A stretch of DNA of 64,000 nucleotides from DATBLQ01 sp036555325 (GTDB lineage: Bacteria; Pseudomonadota; Alphaproteobacteria; Rhizobiales; Aestuariivirgaceae). Both the position numbers and the translations under genes were made by a program. This document shows positions 17,901 to 25,925 of the stretch, one piece after another; position 1 is the stretch's first letter, and each line of letters opens with the position of its first letter. The notes under the pieces are model-generated. The model made no database searches. It was not told the DNA's origin and saw only the letters and a program-made list of their open reading frames with translations. The stretch is from the NCBI GenBank assembly GCA_036555325.1, contig DATBLQ010000043.1, positions 94,455-158,454 on the forward strand. The letters are read 5' to 3'.

Positions 17901-18998
17901 TCAGGCCTTTAGAAAACGCTGATACTCTTCCTGGCTTTGCTCATGGGTCACGAAATCGCCTTCCGGTTCGATGGGCCAGAATGGATAAAAGCGCGCCTTC
18001 TCGAACAGTTTCGGAAGGTTGTCGTATTGGTAAATTTGCCGGTTCTTTTCACTGACCAGCGGCACCGCAGCCTTGGTGATGATCGCCTGAGTTAACGTAT
18101 CGGCGATGTGTTTTTGTCCCTCGGCGGATATGCACTGGCCGAGCATCTTGTACGCAAGATCGATGTTCGGCGCACCCTTGGGAATGGCCAGCGTATCCAT
18201 GAACACCATCACACCTTCGTCCGGGATGACATAGTCAAGCGTCTTGCCCTTGGCTGCAGCAAATCCCACCATCGCATCCCAGCCGATAACTGACGTTACC
18301 ACCTCGCCGCGCGCAAACAGATCGACCGCCTCGCCATAGCTCGCCGAAAAAGTGCGCGCGTGATTTTTCTTGATGTCGATGAGAAAGTCGATTGTCTTTT
18401 TCAGTTCATCCATCGTGATGCGAGTCGGGGTTTTCGTGCCGGTTACGATCGGTGCCCAAGTGGCAAGAAGGCCCGTCGCATCGTCGACCATTGCCACCTT
18501 GCCCTTGTATTCGTCCTTCAGCGCATCCTTCCACGACGTCGGCTTGCTGATCGCCGCGGGATCGTAAATCATCGAAAGCGTGCCCCAGGTGAACGGAACG
18601 GCATAGAGCTTGCCGTCCTTGCGCAACGGATCGACGCTGAGGAACTCGGGAAAAATCTCACTGAGACCAGGCACCCTGCTCTCATCGATCTGCTCGACCA
18701 GATCTGCGGCTATGAGAATGGGCACATGACCGTAGTAAATGGTGATGAAGTCGATCTGCCCCGCTCCGCCCGCCTGCAGTTTCGTAATGATCTCTTCGTT
18801 GGTGTTGATGTAGGTGGTGGCGAGCGCGATCTGGTTGTCGGCGAGAAACGAACCGAGCTTCAGCGGTTCGTCATAGCCTTGCCAGCCAACCCAGTTCACT
18901 GTGGTATCTGCGCGTGCAAATCGGGCGCCAATTCCAAGTGCGCCGGCAGCCGCCATCGAGCCCGCGATGAGCTGCCTGCGATCGAGATTAAGTGTCAT
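17901..18998 (-). CDS. Polyamine-type ABC transporter substrate-binding protein
   Basis: Periplasmic PotD/PotF-like binding protein of 365 residues. The N-terminus has DRRQLIAGSMAAAGALG and a cleavage region ending ARFARA, typical of a signal peptide with a twin-arginine-like start. GGGAGGAAACC precedes the ATG at 18998, so the longer in-frame extension is not used. Operon order is binding protein, ATPase, permease, permease, amidase. The ligand is uncertain; spermidine/putrescine is the family reference. Confidence 0.92.
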   Translation of the reverse strand: MTLNLDRRQLIAGSMAAAGALGIGARFARADTTVNWVGWQGYDEPLKLGSFLADNQIALATTYINTNEEIITKLQAGGAGQIDFITIYYGHVPILIAADLVEQIDESRVPGLSEIFPEFLSVDPLRKDGKLYAVPFTWGTLSMIYDPAAISKPTSWKDALKDEYKGKVAMVDDATGLLATWAPIVTGTKTPTRITMDELKKTIDFLIDIKKNHARTFSASYGEAVDLFARGEVVTSVIGWDAMVGFAAAKGKTLDYVIPDEGVMVFMDTLAIPKGAPNIDLAYKMLGQCISAEGQKHIADTLTQAIITKAAVPLVSEKNRQIYQYDNLPKLFEKARFYPFWPIEPEGDFVTHEQSQEEYQRFLKA

Positions 18999-19033
18999 GG
19001 TTTCCTCCCTGTGATTATGATGTTGTTTCCACC

Positions 19034-19885
19034 CTATCGATACTTGGGCGCAACGCCGAAGAGCACCTTCGCCGTGCCGCTTGAGGTGTTGAAGAACGCA
19101 TGGCGGCATTTGGCCGGGATGAATCCTGCATCGCCCCGCTTGAGTTCCCACCAGTTTGAAGCGGCACTGGGAATGTAAACATTTGACTGTCCTTCCAGAC
19201 AATAGATGACCTTGTCGGACGGGTGCGAAATGAGTTCCCCCTCTTGCCCAGGATAGAGGTCGATGATGCCGACCGTGAGCATCTCCGTGGAGCAGACGAG
19301 CCCCACCCTTATCGGCCTCTTTTCACCGACTATTTCGAAAAGATAGCTCCCCTCCTTGACGAGGCGCGCTCTTTCGCCCTCACGCGAACTGCCGGGCAGA
19401 AAATTGTGGAGACTGCCCGGCAGGCCGTAACGGATGTCCTTGAGCGGCGGCTGCTTTTTCGCGTAGGCCTCGACTGCCTCTTCGGTGCGGGGGGTGAGGC
19501 ACTCGAGGATGTGACAGCTTTCGGCACCGAAATTGTAGCCCCAGTGCCAGGTGTTCGGCGGAAAGAAGAGGGTATCGCCTTTCATCAAGACATGCACCTC
19601 GCCGGTTTCCGGGCAATGGAACGTGAATTCCCCCTTTAGGCAGTGATAGGTCTCCGAACAATTGTAGTAGGTCTTGAAATCGGGTGAATTGCCGAACCGC
19701 GCCCCGACGTTCATTTCAAACGACATCATGTGGATGTCGGGTGAAGACCCGTAGATCCAGTCGGAGACATATCCCGACTCCTCATCACCCCACAGGAAAC
19801 GCGGTGCATCTGCCGCCGGGATGAGCGTGGGCTCGCTGAAGCTGATTCCGGGAGGCCCCTGCGGTACGAGTGGCTTTTGGCTCAT
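19034..19885 (-). CDS. Bicupin domain protein
   Basis: A 283-residue protein with two cupin-like halves. The first is around SETYHCLKGEFTFHC and ends near FFPPNTWHWG; the second is around DKVIYCLEGQSNVYIP and ends near FIPAKCRHAF. These resemble the ureidoglycine aminohydrolase and gentisate-dioxygenase type bicupins. It lies upstream of the binding-protein gene by about 35 bases in the same direction, so it is probably first in the operon and may modify an imported amide or nitrogen compound. The reaction is unknown. A GTG 12 bases upstream is an alternative start. Confidence 0.8.
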   Translation of the reverse strand: MSQKPLVPQGPPGISFSEPTLIPAADAPRFLWGDEESGYVSDWIYGSSPDIHMMSFEMNVGARFGNSPDFKTYYNCSETYHCLKGEFTFHCPETGEVHVLMKGDTLFFPPNTWHWGYNFGAESCHILECLTPRTEEAVEAYAKKQPPLKDIRYGLPGSLHNFLPGSSREGERARLVKEGSYLFEIVGEKRPIRVGLVCSTEMLTVGIIDLYPGQEGELISHPSDKVIYCLEGQSNVYIPSAASNWWELKRGDAGFIPAKCRHAFFNTSSGTAKVLFGVAPKYR

Positions 19886-20076
19886 CGTGTGACTCACTTG
19901 CCAACCATGGCGCCACCAACCTTATCCCGGACCCGCAGCGCTCTGCAAACTCAGCAACCGTCGCGGAACATGGGCGTCCTCTTCCCCGAAACATCCCCAA
20001 AAGCTAGAGGGTGACGAGCAAAGCGTCTTGTTGTATGAGCAGCCGGCATCGGGGCGCGCGTGATTCGGAGGGATTC

Positions 20077-20862
20077 ATGCGTCTAAGAGCGGTAGTTTTA
20101 TCTTTTGTTGCTATTTTGGTCCTCGCATCCGGGGCGGCTGCCGAGCAGGTGGGCAAGGCGCTATCGATCAGGACCATCGTCACCGGCGCCAGCGGCGAAC
20201 TCAAACGAGCCGATCCGGTAAGTCGCGACGAACAGCTAAAAACGAACAACACTGGTCTCGGTCAATTTCAATTTCTCGACGGTACCAAGCTTGTTCTGGG
20301 GCCCAATTCCTCGATCGTCGTCGACAAATACGTCTTGGGCTCCGGCAATACAGTGCAGAAACTCGCCATCAACACCACGAAAGGAGCTTTTCGCTGGATC
20401 AGTGGCAAGAGTCCGTCTTCGGCCTATGAGATAGCCACTCCCGTCGGCACGATTGGCGTGCGCGGCACGGCGGTCGATCTCTATGTCGGCGACGAAGTTG
20501 CCATGTTGGTGCTGCTAACGGGAGCGGTTCGCTGGTGCCTGCCCAACCAACAAGGGGATTGTGTGATCGTGGATCGGCCGTGCGATTTCGTTATTGCGCG
20601 AGGCGGTGCCATCAGCGCTCCCGAACGGGTCAGCAGTGCAGCGGCCACACAGTTTGGCTCGGACGCCTTTCCCTTTCTTGGGAACAACAAGCGGCTCTTG
20701 CCCTCCTTTCGGCTAAGCCGGGTGAACTGCGGGCTTGGCGGCAAGACGAGAGAGGGATCAAACAGAGACACGATACCGGGTCCCCAACGGGAACCCAAGG
20801 GAGGCAGCCAGCCGCAGCAGCCATCCCGGGGGCAAACCTTAAGTGATGGACCACTTCAATAA
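20077..20862 (+). CDS. FecR domain protein, exported
   Basis: Begins MRLRAVVLSFVAILVLASG, a clear signal peptide, at an ATG preceded by GGAGGG. The FecR-like domain (about residues 35-150) includes FLDGTKLVLGPNSSIVVDKY and the conserved ATPVGTIGVRGTAVDLYV. Unlike the iron-sensing FecR regulators it has a signal peptide and no adjacent sigma factor or TonB receptor, so it is probably an exported surface or scaffold protein. The C-terminal tail is Pro/Gln/Gly-rich and ends about 55 bases before a transposase remnant, so the end may have been changed by insertion. Confidence 0.8.
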   Translation: MRLRAVVLSFVAILVLASGAAAEQVGKALSIRTIVTGASGELKRADPVSRDEQLKTNNTGLGQFQFLDGTKLVLGPNSSIVVDKYVLGSGNTVQKLAINTTKGAFRWISGKSPSSAYEIATPVGTIGVRGTAVDLYVGDEVAMLVLLTGAVRWCLPNQQGDCVIVDRPCDFVIARGGAISAPERVSSAAATQFGSDAFPFLGNNKRLLPSFRLSRVNCGLGGKTREGSNRDTIPGPQREPKGGSQPQQPSRGQTLSDGPLQ

Positions 20863-20916
20863 CAGTCCGCTCAAACGGCTCGGGCGACTGGTGCCTGTGA
20901 GACTGTATCCGGCTGC

Positions 20917-21438
20917 TTGCTGAGCAGCTTGAGCACAGGCGTCAGATCCGATTTTCACGCAGGTACGACGTGGGCACCCAGAGGCGAAACTCCGGTGGTG
21001 CGGAATACAGGTGCACGCTTTGGCCTGAACATGATCTCTGCCATCAGCCCGAAAGGAGCGCTCCGGTTCATGGTCGTTGAGGGAGGCGTAGGAGTTCCAC
21101 AGCTAGTCGAGTTTCTCAGAAGGATGCTGATAAATGGGAAAAGGCCCATTTTTCTTATCTTGGATGGTCATCCTGTGCATCGATCCAAAGCGGTCAAAGA
21201 GTTTGTTCGCTCAAGCGAAGGGACGCTCCGAGTATTCTATCTTCCGCCGTATTCTCCTGAGCTGAATCCAGATGAGCTGGTGTGGAACGATGTGAAGAAT
21301 AATGGGGTCGGTCGTAAGATGATCTGCAGCCCAGTTGATCTCAAGAAAGGTGTGATCCCTCATCTTCGTGGACTTCAGAAGAACCCCGAGAAGGTTCAGT
21401 CTTTCTTCCAAGCTCCGAGTACTCGATATGCAGCCTAA
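20917..21438 (+). mobile_element. IS630-type transposase, 5'-truncated remnant
   Basis: The reading frame matches the C-terminal two thirds of an IS630-family DDE transposase. FHAGTTWAPRGETPVV is followed by LILDGHPVH with the second catalytic Asp, and PYSPELNPDELVWNDVKNN with the catalytic Glu. The N-terminal helix-turn-helix region and the first catalytic Asp are missing, so it should be inactive. I found no terminal inverted repeats. The stretch is more A/T-rich by eye than the flanking operons. Its last codons overlap the start of the next gene. Confidence 0.8.
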
Positions 21439-21901
21439 TGTTTCGGTAAGTCTCCGCCCCCTTTCTGAAGCAGATCTGGAATCGGTCCTAGAGGTGGCTC
21501 GTGCACTGCCTCAGTGGTTTACACCGACCGGCCTGGAATTGATGCAAGTGGATTTGCCTTATCAGAAAGGATGGATAGCGTGGGAAGGATCGCGTCCTCT
21601 TGGATTTATTTCATTCTTCGTCAATCAGGCCAAAGGCGAAATCGGCTGGATGGGAGTTCTTCCCGATCAGCAGCGAAAAGGGTTTGGAAAGCAGCTCTTG
21701 AATCGTCTGGTCGACGACCTTCGGAGCAACAGAGTGAGCGAACTCTACGTTCGCACGCTGGGCGATTCTGTTGAGTACGAGCCCTATGCCAAAACTCGGG
21801 CCTTCTATCGAGCGAATGGATTCCAAGACTTCCAGCGCATTCAACATCCTGAAAACCCAGAGTACGAAGAAGAACTTCTCTTGGTCCTAAGACTCAAATA
21901 G
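21428..21901 (+). CDS. GNAT family N-acetyltransferase
   Basis: A 157-residue GNAT protein. The acetyl-CoA loop is GVLPDQQRKGFGKQLL (about residues 78-93, Q/R-x-x-G-x-G/A type), and FYRANGF is the usual late motif. The start at 21428 was chosen because the upstream extension is only the transposase frame. It converges on phnW with about 20 bases between the stops. The substrate is unknown; aminophosphonate acetylation is conceivable given the neighbour but unsupported. Confidence 0.8.
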   Translation: MQPNVSVSLRPLSEADLESVLEVARALPQWFTPTGLELMQVDLPYQKGWIAWEGSRPLGFISFFVNQAKGEIGWMGVLPDQQRKGFGKQLLNRLVDDLRSNRVSELYVRTLGDSVEYEPYAKTRAFYRANGFQDFQRIQHPENPEYEEELLLVLRLK

Positions 21902-21921
21902 TCCGGATACTTTTGTACTGG

Positions 21922-23064
21922 TTAATAAGTCTTTAGCGGCACAGACAATCCCAAGTCCTTAAGTGTTTCCGCGATACAGCCCAGCAGTGCGCGGATCTCC
22001 TCCTCCCCGATTCTCCCGATGTTGCCGATCCGGAAACAATCGAGCTTGGTGAGTTTGCCTGGGTATATGACAAATCCTTTGTCGAACAGCCGTTGGTAGA
22101 AATCAGCGAAAACGAAGCGCGCGTCTTTCGGGTAGTGAAAAGTGGTAATGATATAGCTTTGAACTTCGGGCACGAGATAAGGCTGAAACCCCATCGCCTT
22201 CATTCCTTCCAGCAAGGCGCGGTGATTGGCGCAATAACGCTTGCTACGACCGCCCACGCCGCCCTCGGCATCCAATTCTTTTAGCGCCTGGTCGAACGCT
22301 AACAACGCATGGGTCGGTGGAGTGAAGCGAAATTGTCCGTCTTTTTCCAAACCTTGCCATTGCGCAAACAGGTCGAGACTCAAGGTCTGGGCCCGCCCGG
22401 CGCTTCTTAACAGCGCGTCCCGCCGTGCCAGCACGAACGCAAATCCTGGCACTCCCTCAATGCACTTGTTTGCTGACGAAATCAGGTAATCAATTCCCGC
22501 CGTCGCGAGGTCCAACGGAATGGCTCCGAAACTGCTCATGGCGTCCACGATGAATTCGCGGCCGTGCATCTTGACTGATCGCCCGATATCCTGGACCGGA
22601 TTGAGAATGCCGGCGGTTGTTTCGCAATGCACCGCAACGACATGCGTGATCGCTTTATCCCGGCCAAGGGTCTTATCAATTCCCCCCAAGTCCGGCAGCT
22701 GGTTTTCATCTGATCGCAGAATGGCACTCGCAATACCGTGGCGGCTGGCCATCGTCGCAATGCGCTCGCCATACGCGCCATTGATGACCACCAGCAGTTT
22801 CCCGTCACTCGGAATGACCGAACTGATGACGGACTCGACACCGAATGTTCCACTGCCTTGCATCAAGATCGCTTCGTAGCCTTTATCGCGACTGACACCG
22901 CCCAATTGCAGCAGTCGTTCCCGAATATCGCGTACCAGCGCGACGAACTGGGGATCGCGCGAACCTGCATCGTGCAGCATGGCCTGCTTGACTGTGAGAC
23001 TGGTCGTCAACGGTCCGGGGGTGAACAACAATTTATCAAGCGTGCAGGGTGACTCGTCGTTCAT
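21922..23064 (-). CDS. phnW: 2-aminoethylphosphonate-pyruvate transaminase
   Basis: PLP-dependent class V aminotransferase of 380 residues that interconverts phosphonoacetaldehyde and 2-aminoethylphosphonate. The N-terminus LLFTPGPLTTS and Lys200 in SSANKCIEGVPG match PhnW. In catabolic clusters PhnW runs toward the aldehyde; here the partners are PEP mutase and phosphonopyruvate decarboxylase, so the biosynthetic direction is inferred. The ATG overlaps the upstream decarboxylase stop as ATGA. It is the last gene of the operon. Confidence 0.93.
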   Translation of the reverse strand: MNDESPCTLDKLLFTPGPLTTSLTVKQAMLHDAGSRDPQFVALVRDIRERLLQLGGVSRDKGYEAILMQGSGTFGVESVISSVIPSDGKLLVVINGAYGERIATMASRHGIASAILRSDENQLPDLGGIDKTLGRDKAITHVVAVHCETTAGILNPVQDIGRSVKMHGREFIVDAMSSFGAIPLDLATAGIDYLISSANKCIEGVPGFAFVLARRDALLRSAGRAQTLSLDLFAQWQGLEKDGQFRFTPPTHALLAFDQALKELDAEGGVGGRSKRYCANHRALLEGMKAMGFQPYLVPEVQSYIITTFHYPKDARFVFADFYQRLFDKGFVIYPGKLTKLDCFRIGNIGRIGEEEIRALLGCIAETLKDLGLSVPLKTY

Positions 23065-24248
23065 CGTAAAGCTCCTGCGGAGCCCGCAGTAGGTATCGAT
23101 TGGTTGGTGTGGAGAAAGTCCATGAACCGTTCCTTGACCTCCCGTGGCTTGACGGTCGGACGACCGATTTTGTCGGGTGAGCCGGGTTGTATCTTGACAT
23201 GCAACAACGATGGCCCGGGGGTGCCGCGCAGGTGCTGGAGACATGCCCGAAGGTCTTCGGCGCGGTCAGCAGAAAAGGCGTTTTTGTAGTTGGTGGCCGC
23301 GGCGATTTCGGCAAATCGCGATATCGGCGAAGAGGTATGCTGACCGCCGGTCGAGTCGTGCGTTTCGTTGTCGAGTATGACATGCAGGAGATTTTTTGGC
23401 TGATAGTAGCCTATGGTGGCAAATGAGCCCAACTTCATGAGCGCCGCGCCATCGCCATCCAGGACCACCACCGGCTGCTCTGGTAAAGCGTGCGCGATAC
23501 CGAATCCTATGGCCGACGCGGTGCCCATGCCGCCCACCACGTAAAGGTGATTTGGTCGGTCGGCGACGGTGAAGAGTTCCCGTCCCGTCATGCCGGTCGT
23601 CGCGATTACTGCCTCCCGTCCAGTCAACCCTTCCACGATAAGACGGATTGCTTCCGTTCGCGTGAGTCGTTCCGCGCGGGGCGCCGGCTTACAAGATCGG
23701 GTCGTGGCCTTCACGGCAGCGATTTCGGTTCGGCCCGTCAACTTGTGAGGCGCAACAGTGTCTTTGCTCATCACCAGCGCAAACGGGCGTTGCCGCTCGG
23801 CCATGCTGTGTTCCGCTTGTTCCATCACCCCGGGAATTTCCGCCTCGGTCATCGGGAACGGCACCCACGGAATTTCGATTGTGTCGAGCAGTTGATGCAT
23901 GATGCGACCCATTTGCTCGTGCTGCGGCTCGTCGTTGACACCGGGCTGACCCCGCCAGGTCGTGATGATCAGCGTTGGCACGCAGAATGGATAATTCAAT
24001 GATGTCAGTGGGTTGACCATGTTTCCCAGGCCAGAGTTCTGGCACATGGTGACAGTCTTGCGTCCGGCGAGGTAGGCACCGAAGGTCACCCCGACTGCTT
24101 CGCCTTCGCTTGCAGCGCCGACATAATCGAGCAGCGTGTCATCGATGACGTAATTAATGAAAGGTTTGAGAAAAGAACAGGGAACTCCGGCGTATTGCGA
24201 ATAACTCAGCCCTCGCAAATGTTCTATGAAAGAGGCAGCATTGAGCAT
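23061..24248 (-). CDS. aepY: Phosphonopyruvate decarboxylase
   Basis: Thiamine-diphosphate enzyme of 395 residues that decarboxylates phosphonopyruvate to phosphonoacetaldehyde, pulling the unfavourable PEP mutase reaction forward. The N-terminal half carries the conserved acidic residue in ASEGEAVG and the CQNSGLGN loop. The ThDP/magnesium motif is LDGDGAALMKLG, continuing to HVILDNETHDSTGG. Length and features match the family, which is related to sulfopyruvate decarboxylases. It overlaps phnW and follows the pepM fusion by 72 bases. Confidence 0.93.
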   Translation of the reverse strand: MLNAASFIEHLRGLSYSQYAGVPCSFLKPFINYVIDDTLLDYVGAASEGEAVGVTFGAYLAGRKTVTMCQNSGLGNMVNPLTSLNYPFCVPTLIITTWRGQPGVNDEPQHEQMGRIMHQLLDTIEIPWVPFPMTEAEIPGVMEQAEHSMAERQRPFALVMSKDTVAPHKLTGRTEIAAVKATTRSCKPAPRAERLTRTEAIRLIVEGLTGREAVIATTGMTGRELFTVADRPNHLYVVGGMGTASAIGFGIAHALPEQPVVVLDGDGAALMKLGSFATIGYYQPKNLLHVILDNETHDSTGGQHTSSPISRFAEIAAATNYKNAFSADRAEDLRACLQHLRGTPGPSLLHVKIQPGSPDKIGRPTVKPREVKERFMDFLHTNQSIPTAGSAGALR

Positions 24249-24320
24249 GGCAACGATACCTTAAATGGTTGTCGCATGAGCAACCGGGTTGCTGACGGAT
24301 CTGAAACCAATCCGCTCTTG

Positions 24321-25925
24321 CTAAAACGTTTGCGCTTGAGAGAGGTCTTCAAGGCGATCCACGTCAAGCCAATGGCCGGTGATATAATGCACGTTGATGG
24401 AAACGTTCTGCGACAGCAGATGCTCGAACAGCGCCTCGAAGCGAAGTTTCCTGAAGTTTGCGCCATCGCTCAGTTTATGCAACGCGTCCGCCACAAGCTG
24501 TGCCCCTCTGCTTGAGCAATACATCAAACCGATCCACTCGCCGTCAATTCTTTCCGCGGGCAACGTGGGCGACTGCTTTCTCAGCCAAACTTCGGAATCA
24601 TCATACTTGATCGAATAGGGGCGTGATGCAGTCACAAAATCGCGATACGCATCCTCAACTGCACGTTCGCGCCATGCGGCATCCACTGCCAGCACGATGT
24701 CGCCGCCTTCCGCAAGCAACGTATTCAAGACGAACTGCCGAAACAGAACGTCACCGAAGGAAATGACCACCTCGCCCTTCAGCTCGCCAAGAGCTTTGAA
24801 CAAAGAATACAACTCACCGGTATCGGCATATTCGTCGTTATCAACGAACCTGACGTCGGGCGCGTCAACTTCGTTCTTCCCGTAACCGCGCACCACGACG
24901 ATGTGGCGCACACCAGCGTTGCGAAACAAATCTGCCTGTCGATGCAATAGCGGGCGACCACCGATCTGTACCATAGCCTTGGGCTTTTTCGTGGTCAGCT
25001 CTCCAAGCTCCGCCCCGCGTGACGCGGCAAGCACGATGGCGCGGACCGGGCCGTCCTGTTTGGGCAAGTAGCGTTCCTCCGCAGCGGCGAGCTCATCAGC
25101 ACGTTGCAGGCGGAAAATTTCCTTCACCGAGGCAATCTGGTCTTCGACATTGGCCACCGAGCGCTCCGCATGAATCGAGCGACAGATCGATTGCATAGCG
25201 GAAATGGCAATACGTATGTTGTGATTTGCCCAAATCACTATGCCGATTCCCGCTTGTTCGAACACTTCCACGGGAGTGCTGTAATACATGGTTGGCACGA
25301 TGATAATCGGGCAGGATCGCCGCCAAGCACCGGCGAAAGCGAGAATCTGGTCGGGTGTTGTTTTCTTGCTGTGAATGAGCAGCGCATCGGCGCCGGCATC
25401 TGCATAGGCATGAGCGCGTCGCAAGACCTCGTCCAGCCCCCAACCCGCAATAAATCCCTCCAGTCGCGCAACAACCGAAAAATCCGGATCCACTTGCGCG
25501 TCTTTAACGGCTTTGATTTTTCCAGCAAACTCATCCATGTCGGCCAACTCTTGCTGCTCGCCTATGAACGAGTTGGTCTTGGGAAAAAGCTTGTCCTCGA
25601 TGCAAACGGCCGCAATACCGCGTTGCTCGAGTTTCCTGACCAACCGGCGCATGTTGTTGAAGTTGCCATATCCCGTGTCACCATCGAGCAGGATGGGAAT
25701 TGAGGTGGCATCGCTCATGAATTCCACCACTTCAAGCACCTGTGTCCAGCTGGCTTCGTTGTTGTCGCGCACGCCAAGCGCCGCGGACATCGAGAGGCCG
25801 CTGGCCCATATGCCCTTGAACCCCGCTTCTTCGACAATAGTGGCGCTTAGACCGTTATGCGCCTCCATGAGGAACTCGAGGCGGTTGGACTGCAGCATCC
25901 GGCGAAATTGAGTCGTCTTCTTCAT
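24321..25925 (-). CDS. pepM: Fused PEP mutase - nucleotidyltransferase (PepM-PntC type)
   Basis: A 534-residue two-domain protein. Residues 1-~285 are phosphoenolpyruvate mutase, which makes the C-P bond; the diagnostic EDKLFPKTNS is at 110-119 and DGDTGYGN at 81-88. Residues ~292-534 are a nucleotidyltransferase domain (AIVLAASRGAELGEL, then KKPKAMVQIGGRPLL) like PntC, which makes CMP-2-aminoethylphosphonate. Fusion of these activities is known from bacterial phosphonate tailoring pathways. The signature loop is unusual: LAASRGAEL where LAAGxGxRL is typical. The ATG overlaps the upstream stop as ATGA, so the four genes form one operon. The start at 25925 was chosen for this reason. Confidence 0.92.
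   Translation of the reverse strand: MKKTTQFRRMLQSNRLEFLMEAHNGLSATIVEEAGFKGIWASGLSMSAALGVRDNNEASWTQVLEVVEFMSDATSIPILLDGDTGYGNFNNMRRLVRKLEQRGIAAVCIEDKLFPKTNSFIGEQQELADMDEFAGKIKAVKDAQVDPDFSVVARLEGFIAGWGLDEVLRRAHAYADAGADALLIHSKKTTPDQILAFAGAWRRSCPIIIVPTMYYSTPVEVFEQAGIGIVIWANHNIRIAISAMQSICRSIHAERSVANVEDQIASVKEIFRLQRADELAAAEERYLPKQDGPVRAIVLAASRGAELGELTTKKPKAMVQIGGRPLLHRQADLFRNAGVRHIVVVRGYGKNEVDAPDVRFVDNDEYADTGELYSLFKALGELKGEVVISFGDVLFRQFVLNTLLAEGGDIVLAVDAAWRERAVEDAYRDFVTASRPYSIKYDDSEVWLRKQSPTLPAERIDGEWIGLMYCSSRGAQLVADALHKLSDGANFRKLRFEALFEHLLSQNVSINVHYITGHWLDVDRLEDLSQAQTF

Noticed and set aside
20077..20862. FecR as part of an iron-sensing sigma/anti-sigma system
   Set aside because: It has a signal peptide, and neither a FecI-type sigma factor nor a TonB receptor is adjacent.
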